Shown piece after piece: positions 11,136 to 23,158 of a stretch of DNA of 64,000 bases. The notes below the pieces were generated by a model. It searched no databases. It was not told where the DNA came from and saw only the letters and a program-made list of their open reading frames with translations. Each line of letters opens with the position of its first letter. The stretch's first letter is position 1. This DNA is from Takakia lepidozioides (lineage: Eukaryota; Streptophyta; Takakiopsida; Takakiales; Takakiaceae): positions 79,569,171 to 79,633,170 of the forward strand of contig CM060732.1 in NCBI GenBank assembly GCA_030704615.1, in the 5' to 3' direction. The translations under genes and the position numbers were made by a program.

Positions 11136-13201
11136 CAGGGTTTGGCAGAGCCATCCACTAGATGATCTCACCAGTGTAACTTGAATGTGGCAGGGCCACC
11201 CTGTGAAAGTCCATCTTCCATTATCTTGGGGCTGATTGAGGTTCTACAGTAACAGGCCCTGCTGGACTTCATCATGCATTACATAATGTACCATTATTGG
11301 CAAAATTGGGGCTGGATGTTCCTCTGCCAACTTCCAAGTGATTTTTCCTAACCTAATCCAGGTTAGGGAGTAGCCACAACTTTGGCCTCATGAAAGTCTG
11401 TTCTTAACTTCTGATATGAATGTCACAAAAGTTTCCACCCTGTAATAAAACTGAAGGGTCCTTTGCTTGAGGGGAACTGCTGGGGATCACTCTGTGTGAG
11501 GGCCTCATAGCACTACCTGGACAGCACCATGTACAGATTTCATTACACTTGCGAACTATGCAGGGATAAGTAGGAATTTGAGCACATATCGTCAAACCTC
11601 TCTCTTCTTCAATCCAGAAAGGGCCAGAAGAAAAATGAAAGTAACCTTATAGAATAGGTGCTCCCCCAAGGGAGTTGAGGTTGATGGGGACGGGAGAGAA
11701 AGAAGGAAAGAGATTCTCTGACCACAGGAAGTTCAGAGACAGAGAGGGAGAGGGAAAAAGGCACTGCTTTGCTGTATCTGGGTTCCTGTCAGCCCTGCTG
11801 TCAGGTTGAACCAACGATGGGATGAAATGAAGATTAGGGAAGTTAGCTCTGCAAAGGAGACAAACCATCGGGAATGAGAGAATGTACTCATAAGATGTTG
11901 TTGGCCGTAGCGTGGCCATTGACCTCGTGCTCAGTTTGAGCGGAACACAATGGGACAGAAACCTTTGTCAGGGGCTGACTCTGGTAGTATGACTTACCTT
12001 AGAACAGACAATTGATCCGAGTTTTCCAGATATCCTCTAGAAATCCCTTCACACAAGCTGAGAGAGCTATGCCCTTAGGATATAGCATGTTTTAAGCAAA
12101 CGAAGCTGACCCAAACTAGACTGTTCCACTGGATTTGACAGCTCTACCTGCACAGCACCACTTGTAGTGGAAGTCACAAACTGCAGGACTGTAACGAAGC
12201 AACTGAATGTGGAGTATATCCCTTACAGAAGAGTCCCAGGAACATTTAGCTGCCACTACATCAGGACTGAGGATACAGGAGGTGGCTTGAATTAGGAAGT
12301 CACCGACTCTAAACATTCAGGGCCAAAATTCAGCTAAAGCTTCTGTGTAGTTACTGAGACTTTCTATGTGAGTATAAGATTGTACATTGCAATCTTGAAC
12401 AAGACTTCGATGAAGATCCCCTAGTCCAACTTGAAATCTTCAAGCCATGTCAGCACTTCATTTCTCTGCACAAAGAAAATTGACAACATGTCAGACCTGC
12501 TACACACTTCCCTAAAGAATGTACTCATGAGACGTTGTTTGCAGTAGCCTGGTGGCCATAGACCCACACTTAGCTAAGGAGAAAATCATCACCACAGAAC
12601 CCAGCCTAATCCTGCTATTCTGTATTCATCAGACGCAGTTTGCCGTAGCCTTGTGGCCCTGCTCAAAGATAGAGTGAGACTAAGGGAGACATGTCAGCTG
12701 CCGACTGATCAATTTTATGCTTGAGCTAGATGTCTTCATCTATGTTGGGACCCCAGAGAAACAACCAAACACCAAAGATTGAAAAACCATCCAGCTGGTT
12801 GTAAGTTTCCAAGAAAGGAAGTGTAAGTCACAGTGCCTGAGTATTTGATCACCCCTGCCATTAACCCATGGAGGCTAGGACGAAGTCCAATCTTAGAGGA
12901 AACTAGCACCCACAGTGTTCTCAAGATTTTGCAGGGGTAATCCATGTATAAATTGCTCCCTCATTCTGCTACTGCGTAACCCAATCCATCCACACACATC
13001 TTGGTAACCCAGTGAGGCCAACCATCCCCATCCCCACTAGACAGGTGACCACTTTACCAAGTAACTCCCCTTGCAGCTGGCTTGATTGCATGAGATGGGC
13101 CTACAGAATTTGAGCCAAGGACCATCTGCAAGGCCACATCCCTGTATTACTAGGGCAATTTCGTGGAAGCTAATTCTTCTAGACGGGTGACGAGTCATGA
13201 G
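11136..13201. other. Convergent intergenic region with LINE-A debris
   Basis: This spacer lies between the 3' ends of the PTPDC1-like (+) and SOUL (-) genes. It carries LINE-A 3' fragments in minus sense at about 11884-12059, 12517-12553 and 12622-12655, each showing the CTCAT...GACG and GTAGCC...GTGGCC signature. The copy at 11884 extends furthest into the element, through the CTTTGTCAGGGGCTGAC block. Minus-strand frames near 12116-12316 and 12736-12945 look weakly protein-like, but I recognise neither family nor splice context. Confidence 0.5.
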
Positions 13202-16200
13202 TCAGTTTATCACCATAAACAATGGATAAGTACTGCCTGGGTCATTGTATCGAGCAAGTGCAAAGCCTGCTTTTGGCTTCAGCTCATCTTTCACCAGTGC
13301 CTCTACCAGCTGCTCCTCCTTCTCTCTCACAATTTCATCAGTTGGCTTCCCATTAAACTTAATAGCCGCCGCAATTCTCCCTTCGACTTGCCGCACCTTC
13401 AATTCATCAGACAATGGAGAGGGCAGCCTGCATCGTCCCACCCATGCCTTGTCAGGACAAAACACAAAAAGATTCTTGAGCAAGCTCCATACATATCTGA
13501 CGGAATGTCAAATCCTTACTCGGACAACTTGCTTTGCAATGGCAAAACAATCTGAATCTTTACTCCTGATGTTGATTGCTCGTCAACAGTCTCTGTGTAC
13601 ACAGGTGTCGTCATCTTCATCTTCTCGCCCTTGTCATTTTTACCAAATATGTACCTGTCACACGTAGGAGATTAGTATCCTAACTTAGAATCAAACCCAT
13701 GACCCACTTCTACTATTTTGCATTCCCAAGTTGCTCCTTCCAGATGAAAGTACCGATTAGCATCTGGAAGAGAAATTTTACTTTAACCTGGTATACATAA
13801 AACTTCAAAGTACATAAAACCATTCCATTTGTTTCATGTATTCCTGGGATGAAGTATGCGAGTGTCAAGCCGTATCATAGCCTTTGGCTTGATCAGATAT
13901 GGCTTCTTCACTTCTGTGGGCACACGTTTCAACACTGAAAGATGCAAATTGGTGCAAATATCAGTCACCTTCTGGTATTGTGATCTCTTGTAATTACCAC
14001 GAGGTCAACACACTGTAAACTGAGGAACTGCTAGGGAAAGTCGAAAGACCATGAAAACAATGTGTTGAAGACAAATGGGACCAACCCTGCAATTGTATTG
14101 AATCCCTTTGAGCCAGGTAACACATCTCCCTCAGTTTCTACAACTATGAATGGCTGGTATTCTCGTACCTGCATTACAATAGAAAATAGAACATTAGAGT
14201 AGATTTTCAAGGCTCGCTGACTGCTAGAGCAATGTGTCAAGGCTTCAGCTGCAAGCAATATGAATATTATGCTATCATAGCTGTCCTTCAAGGGCTAAGA
14301 AAACTACACTGTAGCAGCAGGAGAGAAGCTGACCTCATACACAGAAGTCCGCTTCAGAACCTTGTACTTAGGAGTCTCTAAATCAGGCATCTTGAAATAT
14401 TGCATCTATGAAACAGCACCCACAGCATCAGATTGTACCAGAAGATGTCGTCCACCAATCGTCCAACCGCACAAATAGCAAAGATACTTGCAGTGTATTG
14501 CGCAATCTATTCGAATGCGACCTCTTTATTCAGACACATGCAAATTCATCACCAGACGCGTAAGAGAACAGACCCAATCAGCTTACATAGATCACAAAAC
14601 CAAACATTGGCATGATGCCTATTTTCAGCACACCTGCAACAATTTGAATCGTAAAAGAAAGACAATTAGGTTATACAGCTCCTTACCTGCCTTACGACGT
14701 CCTTTGCAGCTTCAAATGAGAAATACTCATTGTTTTTTATTGAGTCCCAGATGTCCTAGTCCAGAAGCAATACCACACGCCACCCTATGAGTACAGCCTA
14801 TATCACAAGATTGCCATAGTCTGTTAAGCTCCTGAAATATTCATATTTGTGCCTCTGGTTTGCGATCCTCAATTCGAAGGGTACTAACTTTGAATTAGGG
14901 AGCTAAAGGTCACCATCTACCCCTCTAAGGTTATGAATGGACCCGAACTAGTTGATTTTAAGCAGCAAGGATGTAGAAGTTGACAGTCTCAATTTATAAA
15001 CTCATGTAGGACCGTGAATATACAATCTGTCCTTATTTCCTCTGTGCAGATGCTGTAGGAAATTGCCCCTTGCATTCAAGCCTGTTTGTGGTGTGCTGAT
15101 AGCTTCAGCTCATTGACCCTGCTTTGGTGGCCTCACTCAAAAACCCATATTTGAGGTGTGACCTTACTTCCTTGAAGATGCACTTTTGTTTGCAAACTCA
15201 CCAGGTGTCTATGCCAGTCCACTCTGTTCTTGTTCGTCTGCTTTTAATGCCCTTTTGTTCAACCTCTAAATGCCCCTATCTCTGATGCTCTATGGTCAAG
15301 ATACATTTCTTAGATACAAGAACCTTAATTAAGGTGTGTTTAATTACTAAATTGAGGTCATCTACCCAATTTGCACTCTAACAAGCCCAAGACCCCAATT
15401 GCAGGCATGAAAGCACAAGTGTAATATGACATCAGTGCGTGGCTGTAAGTGGCAGAGGTAGAGCTTACAATGTGAGAAAAAAACTTGCCAGTTTCGGGAT
15501 TGATGCGCATGATTGACAAGCCTGTGAAAATGAGCTTAGGCTTCCAGAGCAGAAGCGCAAAAGTCATTGTCATTGTCCACCTTGTTGTGATTTCATGTGG
15601 CCCCGTCTGCCATCACCAAAACAGAGCAGAATATAGGCGCGATTGACCACCATTTTCTCTTCTTTTGTATAACCACTGCTGAGTGTGGCAGAACTATGAC
15701 AAGCTTGGGGAGAACACATGAGCTTATCTGGAAACCTAAGATGATGTCAAGGAATAATGATACACCCTCACTTTAATACATAGAATGCTAACAACCCAAA
15801 GGAGCCTCTACATTCGGCAGGACTACAACCTACTTATGGTAGCAAGACCTGTCCCAGAAATTTGATTTTGATGGGCTCGTATGTGGCAATAATTCTTCAA
15901 ACTTGGCCCATTACAATTGAAGCCTGAGCTTGATTAGTACTGGAGGGATTACACTAAGTTAGCTTCTAACTCCACTTCCCATTCCTTACACAAACGCCCT
16001 CTCCTTCATGAAGTGCAGCTGGAAACAAGCATCAATCCACCATGCTACGGAATCCAGATGTCTTGTGAATTACAGCTGAGACACTACCCCAGAAACGTCC
16101 TGTAGTTTTGCATTACGAAACAGTTTGCCAATCACAGACTGCTCTCATTTTAACAAAGAAATGTTTCCTCTTCGCTGAGTGCACCTCTCCGTATAGCACA

Positions 16201-16843
16201 ACTAGCTGACAGAGAGTGGAATATTAAATGAACTCTGCACATGGAGGAAACTCACCTGGTTGACAGTATGGAGCTCAAATATGGGAGAAAACACCCGGCG
16301 CAATATCTGGATGTTGAAGAGGTAGCCCTCCAAGCTATCATATCTGGTAATGGGATCCCTAAATTCCACCTTTGAATCATACATGGACTTATCAATTCCC
16401 TGTTCATCAAACAAATGCGGCAAGTCTTGCCGCAAGAAGTCCTTCAGCTCCTCCATTTTATCATCAGGTACTGCCTTCTCTTTCTCTAAGGTGGTCGGCG
16501 ACTGGGATGCCTGGCACAGTATATGGCTTTTCCTGTCCTTCATGTGTTTGAATGTGTGAATTGTTTGTGGTTGAACATCTCTTTGCAAATACTTTGGAGC
16601 CCGACTGTTAAAGTTCGAAGCTTTTGAGTTCACAATATGAGTCTGATCACTGAAAGCACAGCTGCACTTGAATGCGAACAAAGAACTGCATGATCCAGGA
16701 TTTGATGAAGTGGATTTCACTGCAAGAATCGTATGCCTCCCTGCTTTTGATCTTGGATAGTTTGCACCTGAATGGACAAACGAAGCTTTATAGTCGTTAA
16801 ATAGAGGGGCAGTGACTCTTGCGCAGGTGAGGGAGCCCGCCAT
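13202..16843 (-). CDS. Plastid-type SOUL heme-binding protein with N-terminal DUF2358 domain
   Basis: Seven exons on the minus strand: 16256-16843, 15469-15606, 14687-14755, 14334-14405, 14086-14168, 13520-13654 and 13202-13427. All junctions keep phase and give 436 aa. The first ~110 residues are Ser/Arg-rich and low in acidic residues, like a plastid transit peptide. Next comes a DUF2358 (SnoaL-like) region with DLPHLFDEQGIDKS and INPETGKF. The SOUL domain follows, with ETPKYKVLKRTSVYE, PFIVVETEGDVLPGS, the insert ending MKMTTPVYTE, and ALARYNDPG. This order and many residues match Arabidopsis At5g20140 (HBP5), a tetrapyrrole-binding protein. The start at 16843 is the first ATG in a frame that is open upstream. 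The C-terminus is odd: it stops at PLFMVIN where relatives continue NEVxIWL. Either the last ~9 residues are lost or a further exon uses the GTGATA just before the stop. The exon 5 donor is a weak GTTGGT. Confidence 0.93.
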
Positions 16844-17325
16844 GGCCAATCCACTTGTGCAGGACACGAAACTACTCAAGCCCACCGACCCCTCTTTTCT
16901 GCCCAGCTCCCCGAGCTCAAACAAGAAAGTTCCACAGTGTACATGTGGAATCTGCAGTTGGGTTTCTCTCGGTTGGCAAGTGGCAGTCCGGTATCAGAGC
17001 TGCAGACTAGCCTTGTTTGCAGCGCAGTGGATTACAAAGCAGAATGCAAGGCAGCCTGCTAACTGATCATGTGTGGAACTCGCACCTGCATATTCTGCAT
17101 GTACATTCTTACACCAATGAGGACGTGAAATGTGGCAAACTCAGAGCCAGCTATTCAGCCCATTTTCAAAGCCTTGAAACGTCTCTGAGAGGGAAAGAGT
17201 TGATGGGAAAGGCATTGCCAGTGTCTTGAGAGTCTGGGCAATCTCCTTAAAAGCATTTCATCACGCTGGACTTCTTGTTCGAAGTGCTAAAGCGGATGTG
17301 AGTCTATCTTTGGAGATTTAGTAGA

Positions 17326-17571
17326 GTCTCAAAATTCTTCCAGAGTACGTGGCAACCCGCTTCGCCAACTCTTCCCTTCACACTTGACGGGTTGTAGCCA
17401 CACACAAAATGCAGACTCGTCCCAAAAGTTTGCTTCAAGATGGCCAACCAACTCAGACTCATCGAGATTGATGAGAGATGATTCGCGAAGAGTTCCATGA
17501 GGAATTCGCCAGAGTAGGTTTCTAGTGAACAGAATGATCTCAGCATGGCCGTTTTTAATGGTGGCAACCAA
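17326..17571 (-). CDS. Possible small uncharacterised exon
   Basis: An 80-codon minus-strand frame with balanced composition (HAEIILFTRNLLWRIP, DESELVGHLEANFWDES). I recognise no family and cannot place splice partners. It lies just upstream of the SOUL gene on the same strand. It may be a separate short gene or a fragment. Confidence 0.22.
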
Positions 17572-18330
17572 AGGCTGGAACTTTCAGTATAGAATAGTGT
17601 TACAGTTATTACTTGTTTTAGAGTGACCTCTCTGTTTGTACGTAGCCATGGCCCAGTTTCATGTATTTCTCATGACCCAGCCCGCATCCTTGTACCATTC
17701 TGGGGTAAGAGTATCTACAAGGATTGTTAAAAGGAGAATTTCTTATGTGGAACTCGCGACTGGGTCTCATGGGATTGCGGTACCAGAATGTAAGAGAAGT
17801 AGATTCAAGCTGTTCGCTTCCGACAATACAAGTGGTGCCAGGTGAGACATTGTTTTTTGGCGTAGCGAGGGTTGCGAGGGATGTTGAGGACGAAGCATGG
17901 AGATCGACAGCTGAGATGTAAAAACTTGAGAAACGACGAGGATGTAGGGACCATCTATTTGAGAAGATTACAATTTTCGGCAATTAGATAGAAGTTATCA
18001 AATTTTCCCCGACAGTGTTACGCTCTTGGCCCTAAAAGACCAGCTGAGCATCGTAGTGGGTGCCTTTGCTACAAGAAGCAGGATAAAAGAGACAGAAGAA
18101 GAATGGACTATATGTCCACATAAAGCCAAAGAGTTAATCGGACAGCCTTTCTATTTGTCTCCAACAAGGCATCATAAGCATTGCCCTATCTGTGCTATCG
18201 TTTATTAGTTTGTCTGGTTGTTTTTACTGGCATCATACTTCAATGGTATGTAACTTGGTTACTCGTCATTCAGTGTAGAAAGAAATGATGCAGCTGCCAC
18301 GGGACCGCTAATGAAGCCTGATCCAATGGT

Positions 18331-18364
18331 ACATTCTCTCTCTCTCTCTCTCTTTCTCTCCCTA
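18331..18364. repeat. (TC)n microsatellite
   Basis: Uninterrupted TC dinucleotides followed by TTTCTCTCC. The reverse complement is the (GA)n context found beside many LINE-A insertions, but no LINE sequence adjoins it here. Confidence 0.7.
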
Positions 18365-18690
18365 ATGTCTCATGACTCTCTCTGTCTCTCTCTGTCTGTG
18401 TCTCGCTGCATTCTTAGGGATGTAATCTCTCCATATTGGCCTCATGTCACATTAGGATATCAAACTAGATATAGTATCAATATTGATTCTTATATGGGGC
18501 GTCATTAAAGTGGAGGATCTATGGCACTTCCTTACTTAGGCCACCCACTGTGAAGGATTTATATTGTGCAAGGACAGAGGCCCAAAGGCTGTGACGTCCA
18601 TGTAATGGCCAAGCATGACAGTAAAGAGTACATCCCTCTCCCATTCCTGACATTGAACGGATGTAGTGGGTTATGTACAGCTGACAGCAG

Positions 18691-20370
18691 AGGATGCAGT
18701 GAAGGTGCAGATGGATGCTTTGGCATTGAATGACGAGCCCCGTCCTGACCATGGCCTAGAGGTGGGCCTCTATCCTTATGAGTTGTGTGTTCTATGTTCT
18801 GGAAGATTGTTGATACGATATCAATAATAGTGAAAATGTTTGCTATTTTGACTACAGAGTCCCCCTCTCTTTCTGCGTTCATATTTCTCAATACTTGATA
18901 TGTTGGAGTTTTCATGTCTGTGTTCAAAACAAAATCATCGTGCTACTTTTAACATGTGCACAGGGTATTTGACTTAGCTGATTGGAAAACCCAGATGATA
19001 ACCATAGACGAAACCGTAGAAATGCAAGTGGATGTGCTACTAAAGCCCCTGCCAGCAGACACCTTTGTGGAGGTCAGGTGGCAATCCAACATTTTAAGAG
19101 TCTCATAAAGGATGTGTTCCAACCTGGCTTCGAAAGTGAACCTTACAAGGGTCTCCTATTATACTTCTCTTTTGTGAAAAGCTACGCAGGTAGTGTACTA
19201 CTTTGCAAATTTGGAAGGAACCCTGGATGGAGGGTCACTGTCCCAGTACTTTGGATTCGCGTCTGATCTCTATCATTTTGGCCACTTTGCCCTCAAATTT
19301 AAGACAAGGTAATGTCCCTGGGGGTCATTTCAGATTGTTTTCTGTCATTGAACTGCTCACATTCAGATTACCTTGTAGGGGTCCCCAGACACCGGTTGAA
19401 TGGTATGGGTGGGAGAGAGGGAGACAATGTTCTTGTTATGTTACACTTTGCCATGCGCCCTAAGGGATGAAACCTCTCCGCATTGGGTTGGCAATTTAGG
19501 TTGGAATTGTCAATAGCACTCCTACTGTTACCGATGTGTCATTTGGAATACTGGGCTTTCAACTTTTTGGTCAAACAGACTAGTGACATGGTGCAAATTA
19601 TGTCTTTTCACAATGAAGAGCTACAGCCATCCATTTGACCTGTTGACAGCGGTAACCAGGGCAAACATGTTTACCCAAACCTTCCCCCCAAGGACTGGAA
19701 AGGTCCAAAGTGGCCCACACATTAGGTGACTGGTTGAAATTACTGCCCCTTTGTGGGGCAGATTGAAGCTTGAGAATGTACTCAGAAGACGTTGTTTGCG
19801 TAGCCTTGTGGCCATTGACCCCGCGCCCAGTTTGGAAACTTGAGAGAGAGAGATAGAAGAAGGGATGCAGGTGGGAACTATGCACAATGTCTCCAGGGGA
19901 GTTTGTATCCTAGAGGGAGGATCTGACCCTAGAGAGGAAGGTCAGGAATAGTTTGTGGGAGCCGTTGTGGTTCCCACTGCCACCCTCGGTGGCCTGACTA
20001 TTCCAGCGATCTTTTGGCCCTCATGGAGGATGAGGATGCCTCATCATTTGGTGTGTTCTTTGGGTCAGAATCTAAACCTATGGTTACGGGCACAGAGTCA
20101 ATCCGTGACATTCATTTTTGCTGCATTTGTTCCAGGTACCCAGAGCTTATTGGTCATGATGGCTACCACGTCATAAGCAACGAAGAGAACATAAAAGACG
20201 ATGAAGAGCATCCACTTGGGGCATCTACACCAGTTTCTCATATCCACATAAAAGTAAAAGATGAGAGTAGCAGTGGTAGGTGGGTGTTTCACTTGTCTAA
20301 GAGTGCGAGAGGGAAGCTTCCTCCTTGTTGGCTTACTGACAGTCTCCTTAAGGATGATCAAGACGGCTGA
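18691..20370 (+). CDS. Multi-exon gene of unknown family (5' part unresolved)
   Basis: Four exons are supported by acceptor/donor signals and continuous frame: 18691-18761, 18964-19072, 19190-19308 and 20136-20370 (stop). Exons 2, 3 and 4 join with matching phases. The first ends in phase 0 while the second needs two preceding bases, so a short exon is probably missing between them, and the start codon lies further upstream. Recognisable stretches include VQMDALALNDEPRPDHG, DETVEMQVDVLLKPLPAD, VVYYFANLEGTLDGGSLS, ASDLYHFGHFALKFKTR and YPELIGHDGYHVISNEEN. The protein is acidic near its end (DDEEHP) and lacks an obvious transmembrane helix in the visible part. I do not recognise the family. The last exon may instead end at the GTAAAAG at 20254. 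Regular codon structure across exons argues that the gene is real. Confidence 0.6.
19773..19837 (-). mobile_element. LINE-A 3' fragment in intron 3 of the unknown gene
   Basis: Carries the minus-sense LINE-A terminus (GTACTCAGAAGACGTTGTTT, then GTAGCCTTGTGGCCATTGAC). It ends abruptly and is followed by GAGAGAGAGAGATAGAAG. Only about 65 bp remain. Confidence 0.65.
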
Positions 20371-21150
20371 GGCGGAGGCACTGGAAAGGTTGCAATGCTT
20401 TTGCCAGTACACTGACCATCTCATAAGATCAATTACCTCCAGTGAGCTACCATCCTAGTCTTGCAGCCATATCCTCATCTCAATCCCTACTGGTAAGGTG
20501 CCAATGTCACTCTTGGTCAGTGGGGGAGATGGGTTGGATAAAGAGGGCAACACCTTGGTAGATTTGAAGATGTTCAATAACAACTTGTTGGTTAAAGCAT
20601 TCTGTTTGGGCTTGTTAGAGAAACAAGTGGAAAGGTATGCCTGATGTGAGAGATCAAATTTGCTTCAACTTCCTTAACCTTCTCAGAAGTTTGATCTCAG
20701 TTTCCATCCTTGATAGGCTTTCTTTGATTTGGACCAAATCTCAAGGGTGCTTTTGTGGAAACTCAAGTACGGGTTGATTACCAAGTCAATTCTAGCTTTT
20801 CGGAAGGCACTCTGACTAGTTGGGTCTGTAGACAAACTTGAATGAATGCTTGCTGGCAGTGTGAATGTCAGATCTCTTAAAACTTTGAGGTCTTTTGTTT
20901 GTCAAGTAGGTTGGTACTTTGCTGAGTGCACAGACAGGTGATTTCTTCTGAATTCAAGGAGGATGATCTTCCTGTAATGCTCTTAATGAAAAATGATTGG
21001 ATTACGGTTCGATGATCTCATCACAATTGACAACAGGATGATGCAACATCAGCGCACCAGAGCCTTGCTTTGGATTGTCATGGTTGTTGTATGGGTATTT
21101 CTCCTTTTCAAAATCTTACTTGCAACTCAAATGAAAAAAATTTCAATGTT
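20371..21150. other. Spacer without recognisable gene
   Basis: No convincing open frame or exon-like segment. A CAG-bounded piece near 20460-20490 could be a small exon of the preceding gene (CCATATCCTCATCTCAAT followed by GTAAGG downstream), but nothing confirms it. Confidence 0.3.
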
Positions 21151-21510
21151 TGATACTGCTTGTCATATTTTCATCCATCTTCAGTCCAAATTACTTTTCA
21201 TCCACCTTCATCGAGTTGTAACTACTTTTCATCGATTTTATCCACATTATGGTCTTATCACCTGCCACAGATCTACTTTCATCCACATCCATATGTTTAT
21301 CTCAAACATGAGTGGTGTACTGTCATCCATTAGCAACCAACTTTTCGTCCACTCACATCCATCCTTTTCATTCACAACATCCATATTTATCCCTGCACTT
21401 ATCTCTATCTCTTCATCCATTATCAATCCATCAGTGTTCATCCATTTTCATGAACTTGTCCTCAACTTCTTGCCCACTCTCATCCAAACTAGTCATCTCA
21501 ATATTCATGC
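21150..21510. repeat. Degenerate TTTCATCCA-rich low-complexity block
   Basis: The pyrimidine-rich plus strand repeats variants of TTTTCATCCA and CATCCACA many times over about 350 bp, without a fixed period. Long frames here are composition artefacts. Confidence 0.6.
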
Positions 21511-21643
21511 TATATCTATATACAACTTTATATATACATATATATACCTTTGTTTATTGTAGGAGCCTTTCACAACTTATCAATAAAAGTACAATCTCTT
21601 TTTTTACCCAATTCATATTTTAATTTTATACGCCAGTACTACT

Positions 21644-21673
21644 TTATTTATTTATTTATTTATTTTATTTTTA
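21644..21673. repeat. (TTTA)n microsatellite
   Basis: About seven uninterrupted TTTA units in a very AT-rich stretch between the unknown gene and the hydrolase gene. Confidence 0.75.
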
Positions 21674-21850
21674 AGAGAAAGGGGACGGAGAAAGCCAGTA
21701 CTTTTTTTGTCGCCCAGTGATTTAATGAATCTATCATTTTAGTAGGGGGAAAGAAAGGGGGACTCCATTGGAGCCCTTACATGAAAAGCAAGGGATAAAA
21801 ATGACTCTGCAGGGACAACATTAGGCTTCGGTAATTCCAAGGCCTGCTCA

Positions 21851-22050
21851 CAGTTTCCGCACATTTGATCGTGTGAAAGATGGCCGTGCATTTGCCGGAC
21901 TCGGTCCATTTGGTTGACTGATTGTTCAATCAATATATGGGCCCATGTGGACAAATCAAACAAAATGTCCGGGCAAAACTGACAGTTTCCGCACATATGA
22001 TCGTGTGAAAGATGGCCGTGCATTTGTCGGACTAAGCCCATTTTGGCCGA
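21851..22050. repeat. Tandem duplication, period about 132 bp
   Basis: CAGTTTCCGCACATTTGATC at 21851 recurs at 21983 as CAGTTTCCGCACATATGATC. It is followed in both copies by GTGTGAAAGATGGCCGTGCA, TTTG[C/T]CGGACT and a related CCATTTTGG..GACTGAT segment. The copies differ at only a few positions in the first 60 bp and then diverge. Function unknown; it lies about 1.2 kb upstream of the hydrolase gene. Confidence 0.8.
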
Positions 22051-22059
22051 CTGATCGAT

Positions 22060-23158
22060 TAATGCCCTATGTGGGGCAACTCGAATCAAAATATGCGGTC
22101 GTAGTCCTTTGTTGCTATGGCCTTCCGAGTTGTATTCTGTTCCCTTCTTGCAATAAAATACGGCCTCCATCCCTCGAAAAACAAAACCCCACCACTTTCC
22201 CGGGATGCTTTTCTCCGTAAAAATGTAATGCAGTAACTATTCTCGAAAAGTTTGTCGATGGAAGATTCCCGGATCTGTATGAAATCAGGAAAGGATATGC
22301 TTCGGTAACCGTGGTTAAGGCGGCGCTAGTGGACGGTAACCGAAGCCCGTTACACCACCCGTTTCGCATGAGAATATACGTATAGATCAACACCGTGTCA
22401 TTCATCTGCACGTGGCGCTCCAGGATTTGGCCGTATAACACTGGACGAGATGCCCTCGGATATTCTCACGGGGCCCCACTTTTGGATATAATACTCTTTA
22501 TCCATTTAATCTAATATTATTTTCAATTAACCGCCTAAATGCTTGGGATGGGAATGAGAGCCCGGTTGGATGAATATCATTCACACTGCAATCGCTCTCA
22601 GTCAAAACTCACAACCCACAGAAACACATCTACGACGAGGATGAAAGGATTGCTTACCATCCAATAGTATTTACCAAGGATTAAAAAATGGATTGAAGTA
22701 TTTCTGGGAAAAATAAGAGTGAAATAGTAATAATTAAATCAAAAAGGTGACGAGATGCTTTAACCGCCTACCAGTCTTCCAGGGACCTGGAACCTCACTC
22801 CCGTCCTGTCCCTCTCTCTCCCGCACTCACGGCTCTGCGTAGTCCTATGTTGCACTTGATCGTCTCTCTGCATTTTGAAGCGCAGCTGGAAAGAGTCTTG
22901 TGAATCTTGCGAGACTCGAGGAATTGGTGATGGGATTACGAGGAATGGTGCTGTGAGCTGAAAGGATTCTGTGTAACTTGTAGTCAATGGGGTTTGTGAG
23001 GGGACTAGTCTGTGCATACTCTTCTCCTTCTGATCGAGACCAGCTGAAAGTCTCCTGCACATGCAGGCACATGCAGGAAGAAAACTTGAGAATCGAGTGA
23101 TGGGCTTGCAGACGATGGTGTGAGTGCTCAAGGTTTTGTGAGAGTGTGCAGCAGGTAG
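22060..23158. other. Upstream region of the hydrolase gene
   Basis: The 22.44-22.76 kb part is AT-rich. The last 400 bp become GC-richer and presumably hold the promoter and 5' UTR of the gene starting at 23159. A minus-strand frame at 22115-22441 (108 codons) and another overlapping 22760-23377 lack recognisable features. The latter is mostly antisense to exon 1. Confidence 0.35.
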
